Of a DNA stretch of 64,000 nt, positions 50,300 through 58,797 are shown one piece after another. A program made the translations under genes and the position numbers. How positions within the stretch are numbered: position 1 is the stretch's first letter; the number at the start of each line of letters is the position of its first letter. Origin of the DNA: DASPWV01 sp046726375 (GTDB lineage Bacteria; Acidobacteriota; Vicinamibacteria; Vicinamibacterales; UBA2999); the NCBI GenBank assembly GCA_046726375.1, contig JBKPAJ010000062.1, forward strand, positions 48,440 to 112,439, in the 5' to 3' direction. The notes under the pieces were generated by a model. It saw only the letters and a list, made by a program, of their open reading frames with translations, did not search any database and had not been told where the DNA came from.

Positions 50300-51109
50300 T
50301 TACACGTCGCGGGTGTTGAATCTCCAGTACGCGATCGCGATAAAGACCGCAGACATCGCCGTGAGCACGATCACGTCGCGCCCGGTTTGTGCGGTGCCGG
50401 CGAGAATCGCAGGGGCCGTGTAGTAATGAAACGGTGAAATCACCGCCGCTGTGGATAACGGCCGCCAGATGCCGCCCAGCAATTCGACAAGATACAGCGA
50501 CACCGCGGCGATGGCGGCCGGTCCCATGGCGTTGAGCCGCCGCTTGACGAAGGCTGCCACCGCGATGCCCAACGTGCCAAAACACCACGCCACTGCAACC
50601 AGATTCGTTGCCATCCGGACGATGACGCGCAGGTCCGGCCAGGGCACGCCTTCCGGCGCGAACGCCAGCAACGCAATCCGGCTCGCGGTCGTCATCAGAG
50701 CCACAAGCACCATCGGTGTGATCACAACGAATAGCAGCGATCGCGTGACCAGGGCGTGGCGATGAATCGGTCGCGACAAGAGCAGATCGACGTGGCCGGC
50801 CTCGACGTCGCCGGCGAGTTCAGTCCCCAGAAACGCCCCGAAGAGCGAGATGAGGAGCATCACAACCGGGTGAAAGTAGCCGAATGTGACGAGGCCCGAA
50901 AAGGAGAGAAAGAGCGGAAACGCAGCGCCGAACTGCTGCTGCACGAACGCTGGCGCAAGCCGCCCGATGAGATCGAAGGAGTGCGACTGCTGTTGCGAGG
51001 CCGCGACGGCGACGAGCACTACTTGCAATCCAGCCAGCAGGAGCACCACACCCGCAAAAAGTCCCACAACGCGCGCGAACGAACGCTTTATCAGTGCGGC
51101 GAGAAACAT
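50300..51109 (-). CDS. ABC-2-type transporter permease
   Basis: The 269-residue membrane protein has about six helices: VGLFAGVVLLLAGLQVVLVA, GYFHPVVMLLISLFGAFLG, SLLFVVITPMVLVALM, TNLVAVAWCFGTLGIAVAAF, AAIAAVSLYLVELLGG and VIVLTAMSAVFIAIAYW. The conserved amphipathic ELAGDVEAGHVDLLLSRPIHR segment precedes helix 3, as in ABC-2 permeases. ATG 51109 overlaps the stop of the ATPase gene upstream (TGATG). The pair forms an exporter of unknown substrate. Confidence 0.9.
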   Translation of the reverse strand: MFLAALIKRSFARVVGLFAGVVLLLAGLQVVLVAVAASQQQSHSFDLIGRLAPAFVQQQFGAAFPLFLSFSGLVTFGYFHPVVMLLISLFGAFLGTELAGDVEAGHVDLLLSRPIHRHALVTRSLLFVVITPMVLVALMTTASRIALLAFAPEGVPWPDLRVIVRMATNLVAVAWCFGTLGIAVAAFVKRRLNAMGPAAIAAVSLYLVELLGGIWRPLSTAAVISPFHYYTAPAILAGTAQTGRDVIVLTAMSAVFIAIAYWRFNTRDV

Positions 51110-52014
51110 CACCCTTCCGTTCCGGTATAGAAACGCAGCACATAGTCCTCGAGCGTGAACGCCTCGGTACGGATGTCGTCCACCGGCAATCCGTTCAACG
51201 TACTCACCAGCGGACCGAGCGGCCCGTGCACTTCGAGCACCCACGTTTGGTCCGACTGCGCAACCAGGTGCACGTTGTCGAGAGCGGGCACGCTCACGAC
51301 CGGCGCCGTAAACGACACCGTCACACGGCGCGGCATCTTCGCGCGGATGTCATCGAGCGACTCCAGCGCGGCAAGCGCGCCGCGCCGAACCAGCCCGATG
51401 CGATCGCACGTCCGCTCCACTTCCGAAAGCACGTGCGACGACAGGAAGATCGTCGTCTTACCGTCACGTTTGAGGCCATGCAGCGTTTCGGCAAAGGCCT
51501 CGATCATCAGTGGATCGAGGCCATTGGTCGGCTCGTCGAGAATCAGAACCGGCGGCGCCGGCGCGAGCGCCTGAATGATCCCAAGCTTGCGCTTCATGCC
51601 GTGCGAGTACTCACGCATCGGCCGGCGCAGGTCCATTTCGCTGATATCGAAACGGCGCAGCAGCTGCTCCAGCGCCGGGGCCGCCACCGGCCGCTCACCG
51701 ACAGCTTCGAGATAGCGTAAGAATCCCCAGCCGGTGAGTTCGGGATAGATCGGCAGATCGCCGGGCAGGTAGCCCACGCGCCGGCGCGCGGCGAGACCGT
51801 GCGTGCGACAGTGAAATCCCGCGATCCACGCGTTGCCGCGTGTCGGCCGCAGCATGTCGAGCAGCAGCCGAATAGTCGTGGTTTTGCCGGCGCCGTTGGG
51901 CCCGAGAAAACCGAACACTTCCCCTTCCGCCACATCGAGGGTCAGCGCCTCGAGTGCGACCACCGGGCCGTAATGTTTGGTCAGCTCCTCCGTTCGGATA
52001 GCGTTCAAGGCCAA
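51109..52014 (-). CDS. ABC transporter ATP-binding protein
   Basis: The 301-residue ATPase has Walker A FLGPNGAGKTTT, a signature YSHGMKRKLG (variant of LSGGQ), Walker B VLILDEPTNGLD and the H-loop SSHVLSE. The C-terminal ~80 residues resemble the extension seen in ABC-2-exporter ATPases. It energises the permease encoded by the overlapping downstream gene. The start is a TTG at 52014 with no strong Shine-Dalgarno; the TTG two codons later is equally possible. Confidence 0.92.
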   Translation of the reverse strand: MALNAIRTEELTKHYGPVVALEALTLDVAEGEVFGFLGPNGAGKTTTIRLLLDMLRPTRGNAWIAGFHCRTHGLAARRRVGYLPGDLPIYPELTGWGFLRYLEAVGERPVAAPALEQLLRRFDISEMDLRRPMREYSHGMKRKLGIIQALAPAPPVLILDEPTNGLDPLMIEAFAETLHGLKRDGKTTIFLSSHVLSEVERTCDRIGLVRRGALAALESLDDIRAKMPRRVTVSFTAPVVSVPALDNVHLVAQSDQTWVLEVHGPLGPLVSTLNGLPVDDIRTEAFTLEDYVLRFYTGTEG

Positions 52015-52075
52015 TCAGCTTTTTACACTATGATCGGCTGCTGTTGCCGGCAAACGGCGTACGGGAGGAACGGTC

Positions 52076-52993
52076 ATGAGGCGAGTCATGGTGTTGGGCG
52101 CGCTGCTGCTCGTCGGCGGATTGTCCGCCGCCGCGTTTCAGCAGCCAGCCACGCAGGAGCGGGTCGTCACCGTCGAAAAAGTCAAAGACAACCTGTATGT
52201 CATGAGAGGTACCGGTGGCGGTGGAAATTCCGCTGTGTTCATTACAACCAACGGGGTCGTGGTCGTGGACACGAAGAACCCTGGCTGGGGCCAGCCGCTG
52301 CTCGACAAGATCAAAACCGTCACTGACAAACCGGTGACGATGATCATCAATACCCACACGCACGGCGATCATGTGAGCGGGAATGTGGAGTTCCCGGCGA
52401 CGGTCGACATCGTGACGCACGAGAACACCAAGGCCAACATGGAACAGATGCGTCCGGTCACTGGCCTCCAGACCGGACAGCAGCCAAATATCTTCAAGGA
52501 AAACAACGGAAAGGGACTGCCGAAGCGGACCTTCAAAGACAAGATGACGCTCGGTAAGGGCGCCGACCAGATCGACCTGTACTATTTCGGCCGCGCGCAC
52601 ACTGACGGGGATGCGTACGTGGTGTTCCCCGGCCTGCGTGTGATGCATGTCGGCGACACCTTCCCGAACAAGGCGCTGCCGATCATGGATGCCAACAACG
52701 GCGGCAGCGGGCTGGCTTACGCTGACACGCTGACCAAGGCGGCCGATGTTGCGAACGTCGACACGATCATCAACGGCCACACACCAGCAAACACAACGCC
52801 CGCCGAGTTGAAGGAATACGCCGCCTTCGTGCGTGAGTTTGTGACAACGGTGCAAGCCGCAAAGAAGGACGGGAAGATGCTCGATGATGTGATCAAGAGC
52901 TGGAGCACGCCGGCGAAGTACACGGGCTATGGGCCGGCGGATGCGAATCGGGTGAAAGCGGACGCGCAGGTGGTGTGGGACGAGATTAAGTGA
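52076..52993 (+). CDS. exported metallo-beta-lactamase-fold hydrolase
   Basis: The 305-residue protein has a clear signal peptide (MVLGALLLVGGLSAAAFQQ) and the MBL metal motif HTHGDH at 94-99 (H94, H96, D98, H99). Further ligands are in FGRAHTDGDAYVVFP and TIINGHTPANTTP. Such secreted MBL-fold proteins act on diverse substrates; no subclass is evident. It is divergent from the ABC-2 ATPase gene with a 61-bp gap. Confidence 0.9.
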   Translation: MRRVMVLGALLLVGGLSAAAFQQPATQERVVTVEKVKDNLYVMRGTGGGGNSAVFITTNGVVVVDTKNPGWGQPLLDKIKTVTDKPVTMIINTHTHGDHVSGNVEFPATVDIVTHENTKANMEQMRPVTGLQTGQQPNIFKENNGKGLPKRTFKDKMTLGKGADQIDLYYFGRAHTDGDAYVVFPGLRVMHVGDTFPNKALPIMDANNGGSGLAYADTLTKAADVANVDTIINGHTPANTTPAELKEYAAFVREFVTTVQAAKKDGKMLDDVIKSWSTPAKYTGYGPADANRVKADAQVVWDEIK

Positions 52994-53200
52994 CACGCGA
53001 ATTTGGAGATTTGGAGATTTGGAGAGTTGGAGAGTTGGAGAGTTGGAGAGGATGTGGCGATCGTAAGACTGAAATCTTCAGATCTGGGGATCTCGGAATT
53101 TGCAAACCTCCAATCTGCTCCAGATCTCCTGAGGTGAGACGCGAACTTAGCGATGTGGAGATTTGGAGATCTCGAGCGAATTTGGAGATCTGGGCAGATT
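52993..53200. repeat. short-period repeat array (GGAGATTTGGAGATTT family)
   Basis: Starts directly at the stop codon of the MBL gene: GGAGATTTGGAGATTTGGAG, then GAGTTGGAGAGTTGGAGAG, a diverged middle (AGATCTGGGGATCTCGGAAT, CCAATCTGCTCCAGATCTCC) and again GGAGATTTGGAGATCTCGAG. Both orientations are present. Same family as 25475-25592. Confidence 0.85.
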
Positions 53201-53222
53201 GTCGCTTAACCGAGGGAGCTTA

Positions 53223-54080
53223 TCAGGGGGTGACTGTGACCTTCAGGATCGCTGTCGTCCAGCAGCAGACCTCTCCGCCGCCGCCTTCGCCTGAATAGTC
53301 GTTGGCGGTAAGGTGCAACATGTAGTCGCCGGGCGCGCTGAACGTGGCCGTCGCCGTTGCTTTACCACTGAACACGCTGTTGCCGCTGGGGAGCTTTTCC
53401 ATCTTCGGATGCTCGTCGGCAAACGTGATCTCGCCAGGCCCGCGGTATTTCGACCATGTCAGCGTCACCGGTGGCGGTGGCTTGCGCTGCGGCGCGTTGG
53501 TGCCGCTCGAGAACTTCTCGTCATCCTCCGCCCACACGTTCAGCGACAACGGCTGGCCCACTTGCGCACTCAACGCCATCGCCTGTGCGACCGATGCAAT
53601 CGGCCCTTGCATCGTCGGTCCACTTTCCGCGAACCGCAGCACCGGCGGCGTATTCTTCACGGCAATATCGGTGAAGGGACTCACCACGTAGTCGGTGTGG
53701 AGCCGAAGCGGGATGCTGGTCATCTCGCCGTTGACCACGAGCGTCCAGGTGAGGCGCTGCTGGGGCGTGAAGTCCTTCGGCACGGTAATCGTGAACATGC
53801 CGAACTGCCGTCCCGGAAGAAAGTGCGTGGGTTGTCCGAGATCGGGACCGCCGGGTTCGATCCGATTGTTTGGACCGATGGGGATGTCAACGGCGCGGGC
53901 GAAATTGCGATTGAGATAGCCGACCAGGAAAATGTGGCTGCCGTCGGGATTGTCGTACCAACCTTCGAACGCCCCTGTGACGCTCGACCCGAACTGGCGC
54001 ATCGGCTCGCTCGGGAGCCGCTGTGCAACGAGCGCGGTGCTCGCGAGGACGAGCACCGCGCAAACTCTCGCTAGCCTCAT
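53223..54080 (-). CDS. exported beta-sandwich protein of unknown function
   Basis: The 285-residue protein has a signal peptide (VCAVLVLASTALVAQ). The mature protein is beta-rich: SSVTGAFEGWYDNPDGSHIFL near the N-terminus, then a proline-rich linker (QRKPPPPVTLTWSKY) and a C-terminal PKD-like domain (KATATATFSAPGDYMLHLTANDYSG) with a Cys-Cys pair close to the end. Its ATG overlaps the stop of the cytochrome/monooxygenase-like gene upstream, so they are produced together and may be partners outside the cytoplasm. Confidence 0.78.
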   Translation of the reverse strand: MRLARVCAVLVLASTALVAQRLPSEPMRQFGSSVTGAFEGWYDNPDGSHIFLVGYLNRNFARAVDIPIGPNNRIEPGGPDLGQPTHFLPGRQFGMFTITVPKDFTPQQRLTWTLVVNGEMTSIPLRLHTDYVVSPFTDIAVKNTPPVLRFAESGPTMQGPIASVAQAMALSAQVGQPLSLNVWAEDDEKFSSGTNAPQRKPPPPVTLTWSKYRGPGEITFADEHPKMEKLPSGNSVFSGKATATATFSAPGDYMLHLTANDYSGEGGGGEVCCWTTAILKVTVTP

Positions 54081-55414
54081 CGCTCTTGCTGTGTGGTCGT
54101 CTGCGTCTTGGCTTTACGCTCGGCAAGAAGCGCATTGTACTCATCGTCGGTGAAATACACGACGTTCATCCACGCGTGCGCCATTTCATCAACGGTGCGA
54201 TCGCCGTAGCCAACCCACTGCTCCGGATCCGGATTGCTCGGATTGTTCTTGGTGTTGTCGTAGAACGCGGTCACGTGAATCACCGTGCCCTTGGGGAAGA
54301 TGGGCGCCGCGTCATCCGCGTAGATGTAATTCGTCATCCAGTTGAAGTTGAAGTTGCCAACGTAGCTCACGATTTGCGTGCTCCCGTCGGGCAGAATGGC
54401 TTCAACCTGCATGGCCTTGCCGCGGAGATGGAAGTGGGGCTGGAAGTTGGTGATGAGGGTGTTTTCCTTCAACACCGTGAACCCCTCGGTGTGCACCACT
54501 GAGTTTGGGGGAATGTCGAGGAAGCCGCGCTTCTTCAGGCCCGTGAACCCGACAAGATAGCTGCGCTTACTCGGCTCCTGGCCTTTCGGATAGAGCCAGA
54601 GCGCGATCTCGCAGCCGGTGTTGATGTCCTCCCCGACGGCGTGAATGTGCTGATCCCACGAGATCTTCTCGCCGGGCACGATTAGCTTGCCCGTGCCGGG
54701 ATAAAAAAGGTCATAGCCCTTTCCGATCGCCCATTCCATCAACTGCGGGCGGCGATTGACGAGATCGTCTCGTGTGGTCGCCGGCGCCGGGCCATTGGCC
54801 GTGCCCGTGTTCACCGCATCCGGGTCGTCGTTCAGGACGAGATATGCAATCGAGTGATGCACCGTCTTCCTCGCCTGCAGGCTCGTCGGACGAATCTCCA
54901 CCATCCGCACCCAGCGCGGCTCGGTGATCGGAATGTCGTTCATGGGCCGGTACCACACGTCCTGGCGGTGCGCAGCCATCAGAAACTCCGGCGACCTGAT
55001 CACGATGTCAGGCGGACCAAAGCCGTCTCTCACTCCCTTCCACTCGTTGTCGGTCACGAGCGGTTTGGGGGGCGGCAGGTCTTTCGGATCGCCTTCAGGT
55101 GCGCCGCCATCGACCCAACGCACGATGGTGTCGATCTGCGCATCGCTCAGCGACATGTCGTTCTTGAACTTCTGTACGCCAACACTCTGATCGATGTGCC
55201 ACGGCGGCATCTGTCGAGACGCCACGCGCTGCTTGATCGATCGTGCCCACGGGCGCGCTTCCTGATACGTGATGAGCGGCATCGGCGCGATGGAGTTCGG
55301 CTGATGGCACTCCTGGCACTTCTGCTGAAGGATGGGCGCCACGTCTTTGCTGAACGTCGGCGGAGTATCCGCCGCCAGCGCAGCAGCCGCCACAACGAGG
55401 ATTTCGAGCGTCAT
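54077..55414 (-). CDS. exported cytochrome c / copper type II monooxygenase-like protein
   Basis: The 445-residue protein has a Sec signal, then a cytochrome c domain with CQECH at 33-37 (heme-binding CxxCH) and PLITYQEARPWARSIKQRV with a later MPPWH axial-Met region. The C-terminal ~300 residues resemble PHM-like copper monooxygenase domains: KTVHHSIAYLVLNDD, DQHIHAVGEDIN, NFQPHFHLRGKAM (HxH) and DEMAHAWMNVVYF (possible Met copper ligand). A heme-fused copper oxygenase would feed electrons internally. Substrate unknown. Its partner gene overlaps downstream. Confidence 0.82.
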   Translation of the reverse strand: MTLEILVVAAAALAADTPPTFSKDVAPILQQKCQECHQPNSIAPMPLITYQEARPWARSIKQRVASRQMPPWHIDQSVGVQKFKNDMSLSDAQIDTIVRWVDGGAPEGDPKDLPPPKPLVTDNEWKGVRDGFGPPDIVIRSPEFLMAAHRQDVWYRPMNDIPITEPRWVRMVEIRPTSLQARKTVHHSIAYLVLNDDPDAVNTGTANGPAPATTRDDLVNRRPQLMEWAIGKGYDLFYPGTGKLIVPGEKISWDQHIHAVGEDINTGCEIALWLYPKGQEPSKRSYLVGFTGLKKRGFLDIPPNSVVHTEGFTVLKENTLITNFQPHFHLRGKAMQVEAILPDGSTQIVSYVGNFNFNWMTNYIYADDAAPIFPKGTVIHVTAFYDNTKNNPSNPDPEQWVGYGDRTVDEMAHAWMNVVYFTDDEYNALLAERKAKTQTTTQQER

Positions 55415-55452
55415 GTCTCCTCCTCAAACACGCGTCAGCTCGATTATACGGC

Positions 55453-55979
55453 CTATTTGCAGCCCGGCGCAGTCGTGATGGTGCCGCGCTGCGTCTTCCC
55501 TTCCATCGGATAAGGCGGGCCGTTGCGGCCGCGCCGGCGGGTCCTTTTTGAGCTCGTCCATCGCCACGGCAACGCCTTCGAGCTGCGGGTCGCGCCCGGC
55601 AATCACGTCTTCGGCGTTTGTTCGACCTCGATATCGGGCGGGACGCCTTCCGCTTCGGCACACCGCCCTCCGCCGCCACGATGTACACATCGCGATTACC
55701 TTCGTATTGCGCGCTGAATGCAATCCAACTTCCCGTCTGGTGAAAACGCGGGCCTCGATTCCAGACCTTCGTCGGTGGTGAGACGGCAAGAGTCGGATCC
55801 ATCGACGCTCGCCGCCCAGAGGTCGTCCGCATAAACGAACGCGACCTGCGTACCGTTGGTCGCCGGCTGGTGCAACAGTCGCGTATCGCGAACGTTGACC
55901 TCGGCCAATGGAAGAGCGACCACCGGCACAGAAGCAGAAACGTGAGCAATAAACCGTAGATGACCTCTCCAGCGCTCAC
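55453..55979 (-). pseudogene. remnant of a tricorn-type protease
   Basis: Three frames together show both ends of a tricorn protease and almost nothing between. A signal-like start (MSAGEVIYGLLLTFLLL), then in another frame RDTRLLHQPATNGTQVAFVY, ADDLWAASVDGS and ESRPAFSPDG, then WIAFSAQYEGNRDVYIVAAE again in the first frame: the first propeller blades. Directly after GGVP the sequence continues with the C-terminal end: PPDIEVEQTPK, then (shifted) EDVIAGRDPQLEG and DELKKDPPARP, and (shifted) PYPMEGKTQRGTITTAPGCK with a stop at 55453. Some 900 residues have been deleted, with several frameshifts. Clearly non-functional. Confidence 0.8.
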
Positions 55980-56012
55980 ACTGCCTGGCCGGAACGCTCA
56001 GCCATCGTATCG

Positions 56013-56654
56013 GTGCGGCGTAAGGTTTGCTCCGGATATCAGTATGAGACGCCAACACGGCTTTCATACGCCGCCACCGCACCAAACAAGCACGCGAAAC
56101 GCCGCCGCCGGAAACGCCGGGCTGCGGCACACGGCCTACTGATGGGTGCGATGCTGTTGACGGCTCAGGCGCGACCTAAGGCAACGCCGCGCGTGAAAGA
56201 GAAACAGTGGATTCCGATACCACAGGTCACCGTGTCGATTGACAAGTTCGCCGCACAGTCTCCGTACCTGGCATACGACGACATCATCGAAGAAGCGGCG
56301 CTCGAGCACGAGGTGAACCCGGATCTGATTCATGCGGTGATCGAAACGGAATCGCACTACAACCCGATGGCGGAATCGAGCGCCGGCGCGCAGGGGTTGA
56401 TGCAATTGACGCCGGAGTTGCAGACAGAACTCGGCGTGCTCGACCCGTTCGATCCGCGCCAGAACATTATGGCGGGCACGCTATATCTCAAGCGTCTCCT
56501 CAACGCGCACAACGGCAAAGTCGATCTCGCGCTCGCGGCCTACAACGCCGGCGTTGGCAATGTGCGCAAGTACAAAGGGATTCCGCCGTTCAATGAGACG
56601 CGCAACTACGTCAAGAGGATTCGGGGACGCCTTCAGGGAGCTGCACTCGAATAA
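56013..56654 (+). CDS. lytic transglycosylase, SLT domain
   Basis: The 213-residue protein has a basic N-terminus (KRRRRKRRAAAHG) and a hydrophobic segment (LLMGAMLLTAQA) that serve as a signal or anchor. A Slt70-type lysozyme domain follows with the catalytic Glu in IHAVIETESHYNPMAES, SAGAQGLMQLTPE, QNIMAGTLYLKRLL and LALAAYNAGVGNVRKY. It cleaves peptidoglycan glycan strands forming 1,6-anhydroMurNAc ends. The start is uncertain: GTG 56013 is used because no ATG lies before the basic region in frame. Confidence 0.9.
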   Translation: MRRKVCSGYQYETPTRLSYAATAPNKHAKRRRRKRRAAAHGLLMGAMLLTAQARPKATPRVKEKQWIPIPQVTVSIDKFAAQSPYLAYDDIIEEAALEHEVNPDLIHAVIETESHYNPMAESSAGAQGLMQLTPELQTELGVLDPFDPRQNIMAGTLYLKRLLNAHNGKVDLALAAYNAGVGNVRKYKGIPPFNETRNYVKRIRGRLQGAALE

Positions 56655-56662
56655 AGGAGGGA

Positions 56663-56700
56663 TTCCGGGGTCCGAAGTTCCGAAGTTCCGGGGTTGCGGT
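56663..56700. repeat. short repeat (TTCCGAAGTTCCGGGG), GGAACC family
   Basis: GGTCCGAAGTTCCGAAGTTC then CGGGGTTGCGGTTC, in the opposite orientation to the GGAACC arrays elsewhere. It follows the lytic transglycosylase stop; the rest of the gap to 56896 shows no gene. Confidence 0.65.
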
Positions 56701-56896
56701 TCGCACGTTCAAGGTCTCACGTCGAATCGCGTGCACGTGTTCACCCTGTCACCAGCACTCGAGACAACAGCAACCACAGATACACAGGTTTTACCGCTTC
56801 CAGATTCACTACCGCGAGGATGCTCATATGCGCCGCGCTTCAGCCCGCCTTGCGGCCCGGGTATGATGACACGCGTGAGTCCAGCCAGCCCACTCT

Positions 56897-57373
56897 ATGA
56901 AGCGGCCTGCTAGGTACTTTCGCGCCGGCGTCGGCGCTGTGATCGCCGATCACAGCGGCCGCGTGCTGGCGCTCGAGCGCTCCGACTATCGGGGTGCATG
57001 GCAGCTCCCGCAAGGCGGTCTCGAAAAAGGGGAAACACCGGTTGACGGAGTGTTCCGCGAAATCGAGGAAGAGACCGGCCTCAAGCGGCGATCGCTCAAG
57101 CTCGTGACGCAATATCCCGAGCTGCTCGTCTATGAGCTCCCGCGCAACGCGCAATCGAAAAAGACTGGCATGGGTCAGGTGCAGTACTGGTTCTTCTTCG
57201 AGACGAAAGGGAATCCGCCACGCATTCGCAAGCCGCGCGGCGAATTCCGCGCGGCGCGGTGGATCTCGTTCGACAAAGTGGTGTCAGGGGTGGCGCCGTT
57301 CAGAAAGCCCGTGTATCGGAAACTGCGAGCGCATTTCGGCAACTTCTATCCCACGCGCGGGGAGAACGGATAG
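56897..57373 (+). CDS. rppH: RNA pyrophosphohydrolase-like Nudix hydrolase
   Basis: The 158-residue Nudix protein begins RYFRAGVGAVIADHSGRVLA and WQLPQGGLEKGE. The Nudix box GGLEKGETPVDGVFREIEEE then TGL is intact, with the metal-binding Glu residues in REIEEE. The N-terminal YFRAGVGAVI and GAWQLPQGGLEKGE wording fits RppH/Ap4A hydrolases, which remove pyrophosphate from 5' ends of mRNA and so start its decay, or hydrolyse diadenosine polyphosphates. The assignment to RppH is by resemblance only. Confidence 0.85.
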   Translation: MKRPARYFRAGVGAVIADHSGRVLALERSDYRGAWQLPQGGLEKGETPVDGVFREIEEETGLKRRSLKLVTQYPELLVYELPRNAQSKKTGMGQVQYWFFFETKGNPPRIRKPRGEFRAARWISFDKVVSGVAPFRKPVYRKLRAHFGNFYPTRGENG

Positions 57374-57374
57374 G

Positions 57375-57400
57375 ACTTGTCGACGGTCGACGGTCTACAC
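57375..57400. repeat. GTCGACGGTCGACGG repeat
   Basis: TTGTCGACGGTCGACGGTCT lies between the Nudix stop and the convergent DUF1501 stop. Same family as 58766-58797 and 18905-19015. Confidence 0.6.
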
Positions 57401-58753
57401 GCGCATGAATCCCACATCCGGCGTCGCAAACCGTGTGAGATTCGGAAACGCCCAGCCGAGCTCGCTCGGCCGCGCGCCAAACCAGCGGCCGAGCGTGGCG
57501 CCAAACTGCGCCGACGAGATCGTCGGAATCCACACCCCGCGATCGTTGGCATCGTCCGGCCCAGCAAACGCGAACGTCGGCATCTGCCCGTAGATCCCGC
57601 CTTTTACTGCGCCGCCCGCAACGATCAGGTGACTGCCCCACGCGTGATCGGTACCGCTGCCGTTGTTCTGCATGGTGCGGCTGAATTCCGATTGCGTGAA
57701 CGCGGTGACGTTCTGCGCCAGGCCCAGAGATGCCGTGGCGAGCGCAAACGCCGACAACGATTGCGACAGTTGCTGCAGCAACGTGGTGTGCGTGCCGTCC
57801 TGCGAGGCATGGGTATCGAAACCGCCCATCGAACAGAAGAACACCTGACGGCCGGGTCCCATCGTCGAGCGGACTCGAATCAGACGCGCCACTTCCTTGA
57901 GCTGATTCCCGATCGACGTGGTTGGGAACGGCGCCGTCAGCGGCGGCAGGTTGCCGCTCAACTGCAGCGTGTCGGCCAGTTGGAGACCGTCGGCAAACGC
58001 GCGATTTGCCGCTTCGCGCACCGGATTGCCGTTGTCGAGCAGCAGCATCGCGTTGACCGCCTGGCGCCGCGCGTCGGCGGACTGTGGGGGCCAAAACCCG
58101 AGGCCGCTGAGATTCAGATTCGATCCCGGCGGAATCACGTTGCTGCGCACGTCCACGCCCTGGAGAAACAAGGCGGGCGAGGACACCGAAACCGCGGACA
58201 GCGAATCGGTCGCGCCGAACAGATCGAGCAAACGTCCGCCCCACCCCGAGTAGGTCGTGTCGGACGCGCCGGCTTGTGCTTGCAGCGTTTGATCTGAATG
58301 GGAGAACAGGTTTGGCGGCCGCGACCCGCCGGCTAAGTACTGCGCGCGGGTGAGCGGCTGATTGAGCGCCCCGACATTCAGCACGAACGCAACCGTGCCC
58401 ATACCAAAGAGCTGATTCAGTTCCGGCATCGCCGAGTGCAAGGCGTAAGGATTGCCGGCGCCGTCGCTGATCGGAGGGCACAAACGCGCCGCGGTCAGCG
58501 CCAGTCCGCCGCGTGTCTGCTGATATGCGGTGTAGCGGGTCGTATCGACCGGCACGATCATGTTGTTGCCGTCGTTGCCGCCGAACAGATAGATGCAGAC
58601 GAGCGCCTTGTAGTCCGTGACCTGCGCTGCCGCGCTGACTTCGCGCATGAAGAACGAGCGCGCCGGCCCCACCCCGAGGCCTGTTAACCCCAGCGCGGCG
58701 AGCTTCGCGCTCAGCTTCAGGAAATTGCGCCGCTCGGGTTCATGAGTGTGCAT
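57395..58753 (-). CDS. DUF1501 protein with Tat signal
   Basis: The 452-residue protein starts with a twin-arginine signal (RRNFLKLSAKLAALG). It carries DUF1501 hallmarks: ALVCIYLFGGNDGNNMIVP, then VDTTRYTAYQQTRGGLAL, FFCSMGGFDTHASQDGTH, VTAFTQSEFSRTMQNN and DHAWGSHLIVAGGAVKGG. The family is sulfatase/phosphatase-like and always travels with DUF1800; its activity is unproven. It lies 40 bp downstream of the DUF1800 gene, with the GTCGAC repeat in between. Confidence 0.92.
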   Translation of the reverse strand: MHTHEPERRNFLKLSAKLAALGLTGLGVGPARSFFMREVSAAAQVTDYKALVCIYLFGGNDGNNMIVPVDTTRYTAYQQTRGGLALTAARLCPPISDGAGNPYALHSAMPELNQLFGMGTVAFVLNVGALNQPLTRAQYLAGGSRPPNLFSHSDQTLQAQAGASDTTYSGWGGRLLDLFGATDSLSAVSVSSPALFLQGVDVRSNVIPPGSNLNLSGLGFWPPQSADARRQAVNAMLLLDNGNPVREAANRAFADGLQLADTLQLSGNLPPLTAPFPTTSIGNQLKEVARLIRVRSTMGPGRQVFFCSMGGFDTHASQDGTHTTLLQQLSQSLSAFALATASLGLAQNVTAFTQSEFSRTMQNNGSGTDHAWGSHLIVAGGAVKGGIYGQMPTFAFAGPDDANDRGVWIPTISSAQFGATLGRWFGARPSELGWAFPNLTRFATPDVGFMRV

Positions 58754-58765
58754 AGGATTCTTCGC

Positions 58766-58797
58766 TGTCTGTCGACAGTCGACAGTCGACGGTCTAC
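58766..58797. repeat. GTCGACAGTCGAC repeat
   Basis: CTGTCGACAGTCGACAGTCG then ACGGTCTACGG fills the gap between the DUF1800 stop and the DUF1501 start; the ribosome-binding site of the latter is just outside it. Confidence 0.7.
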
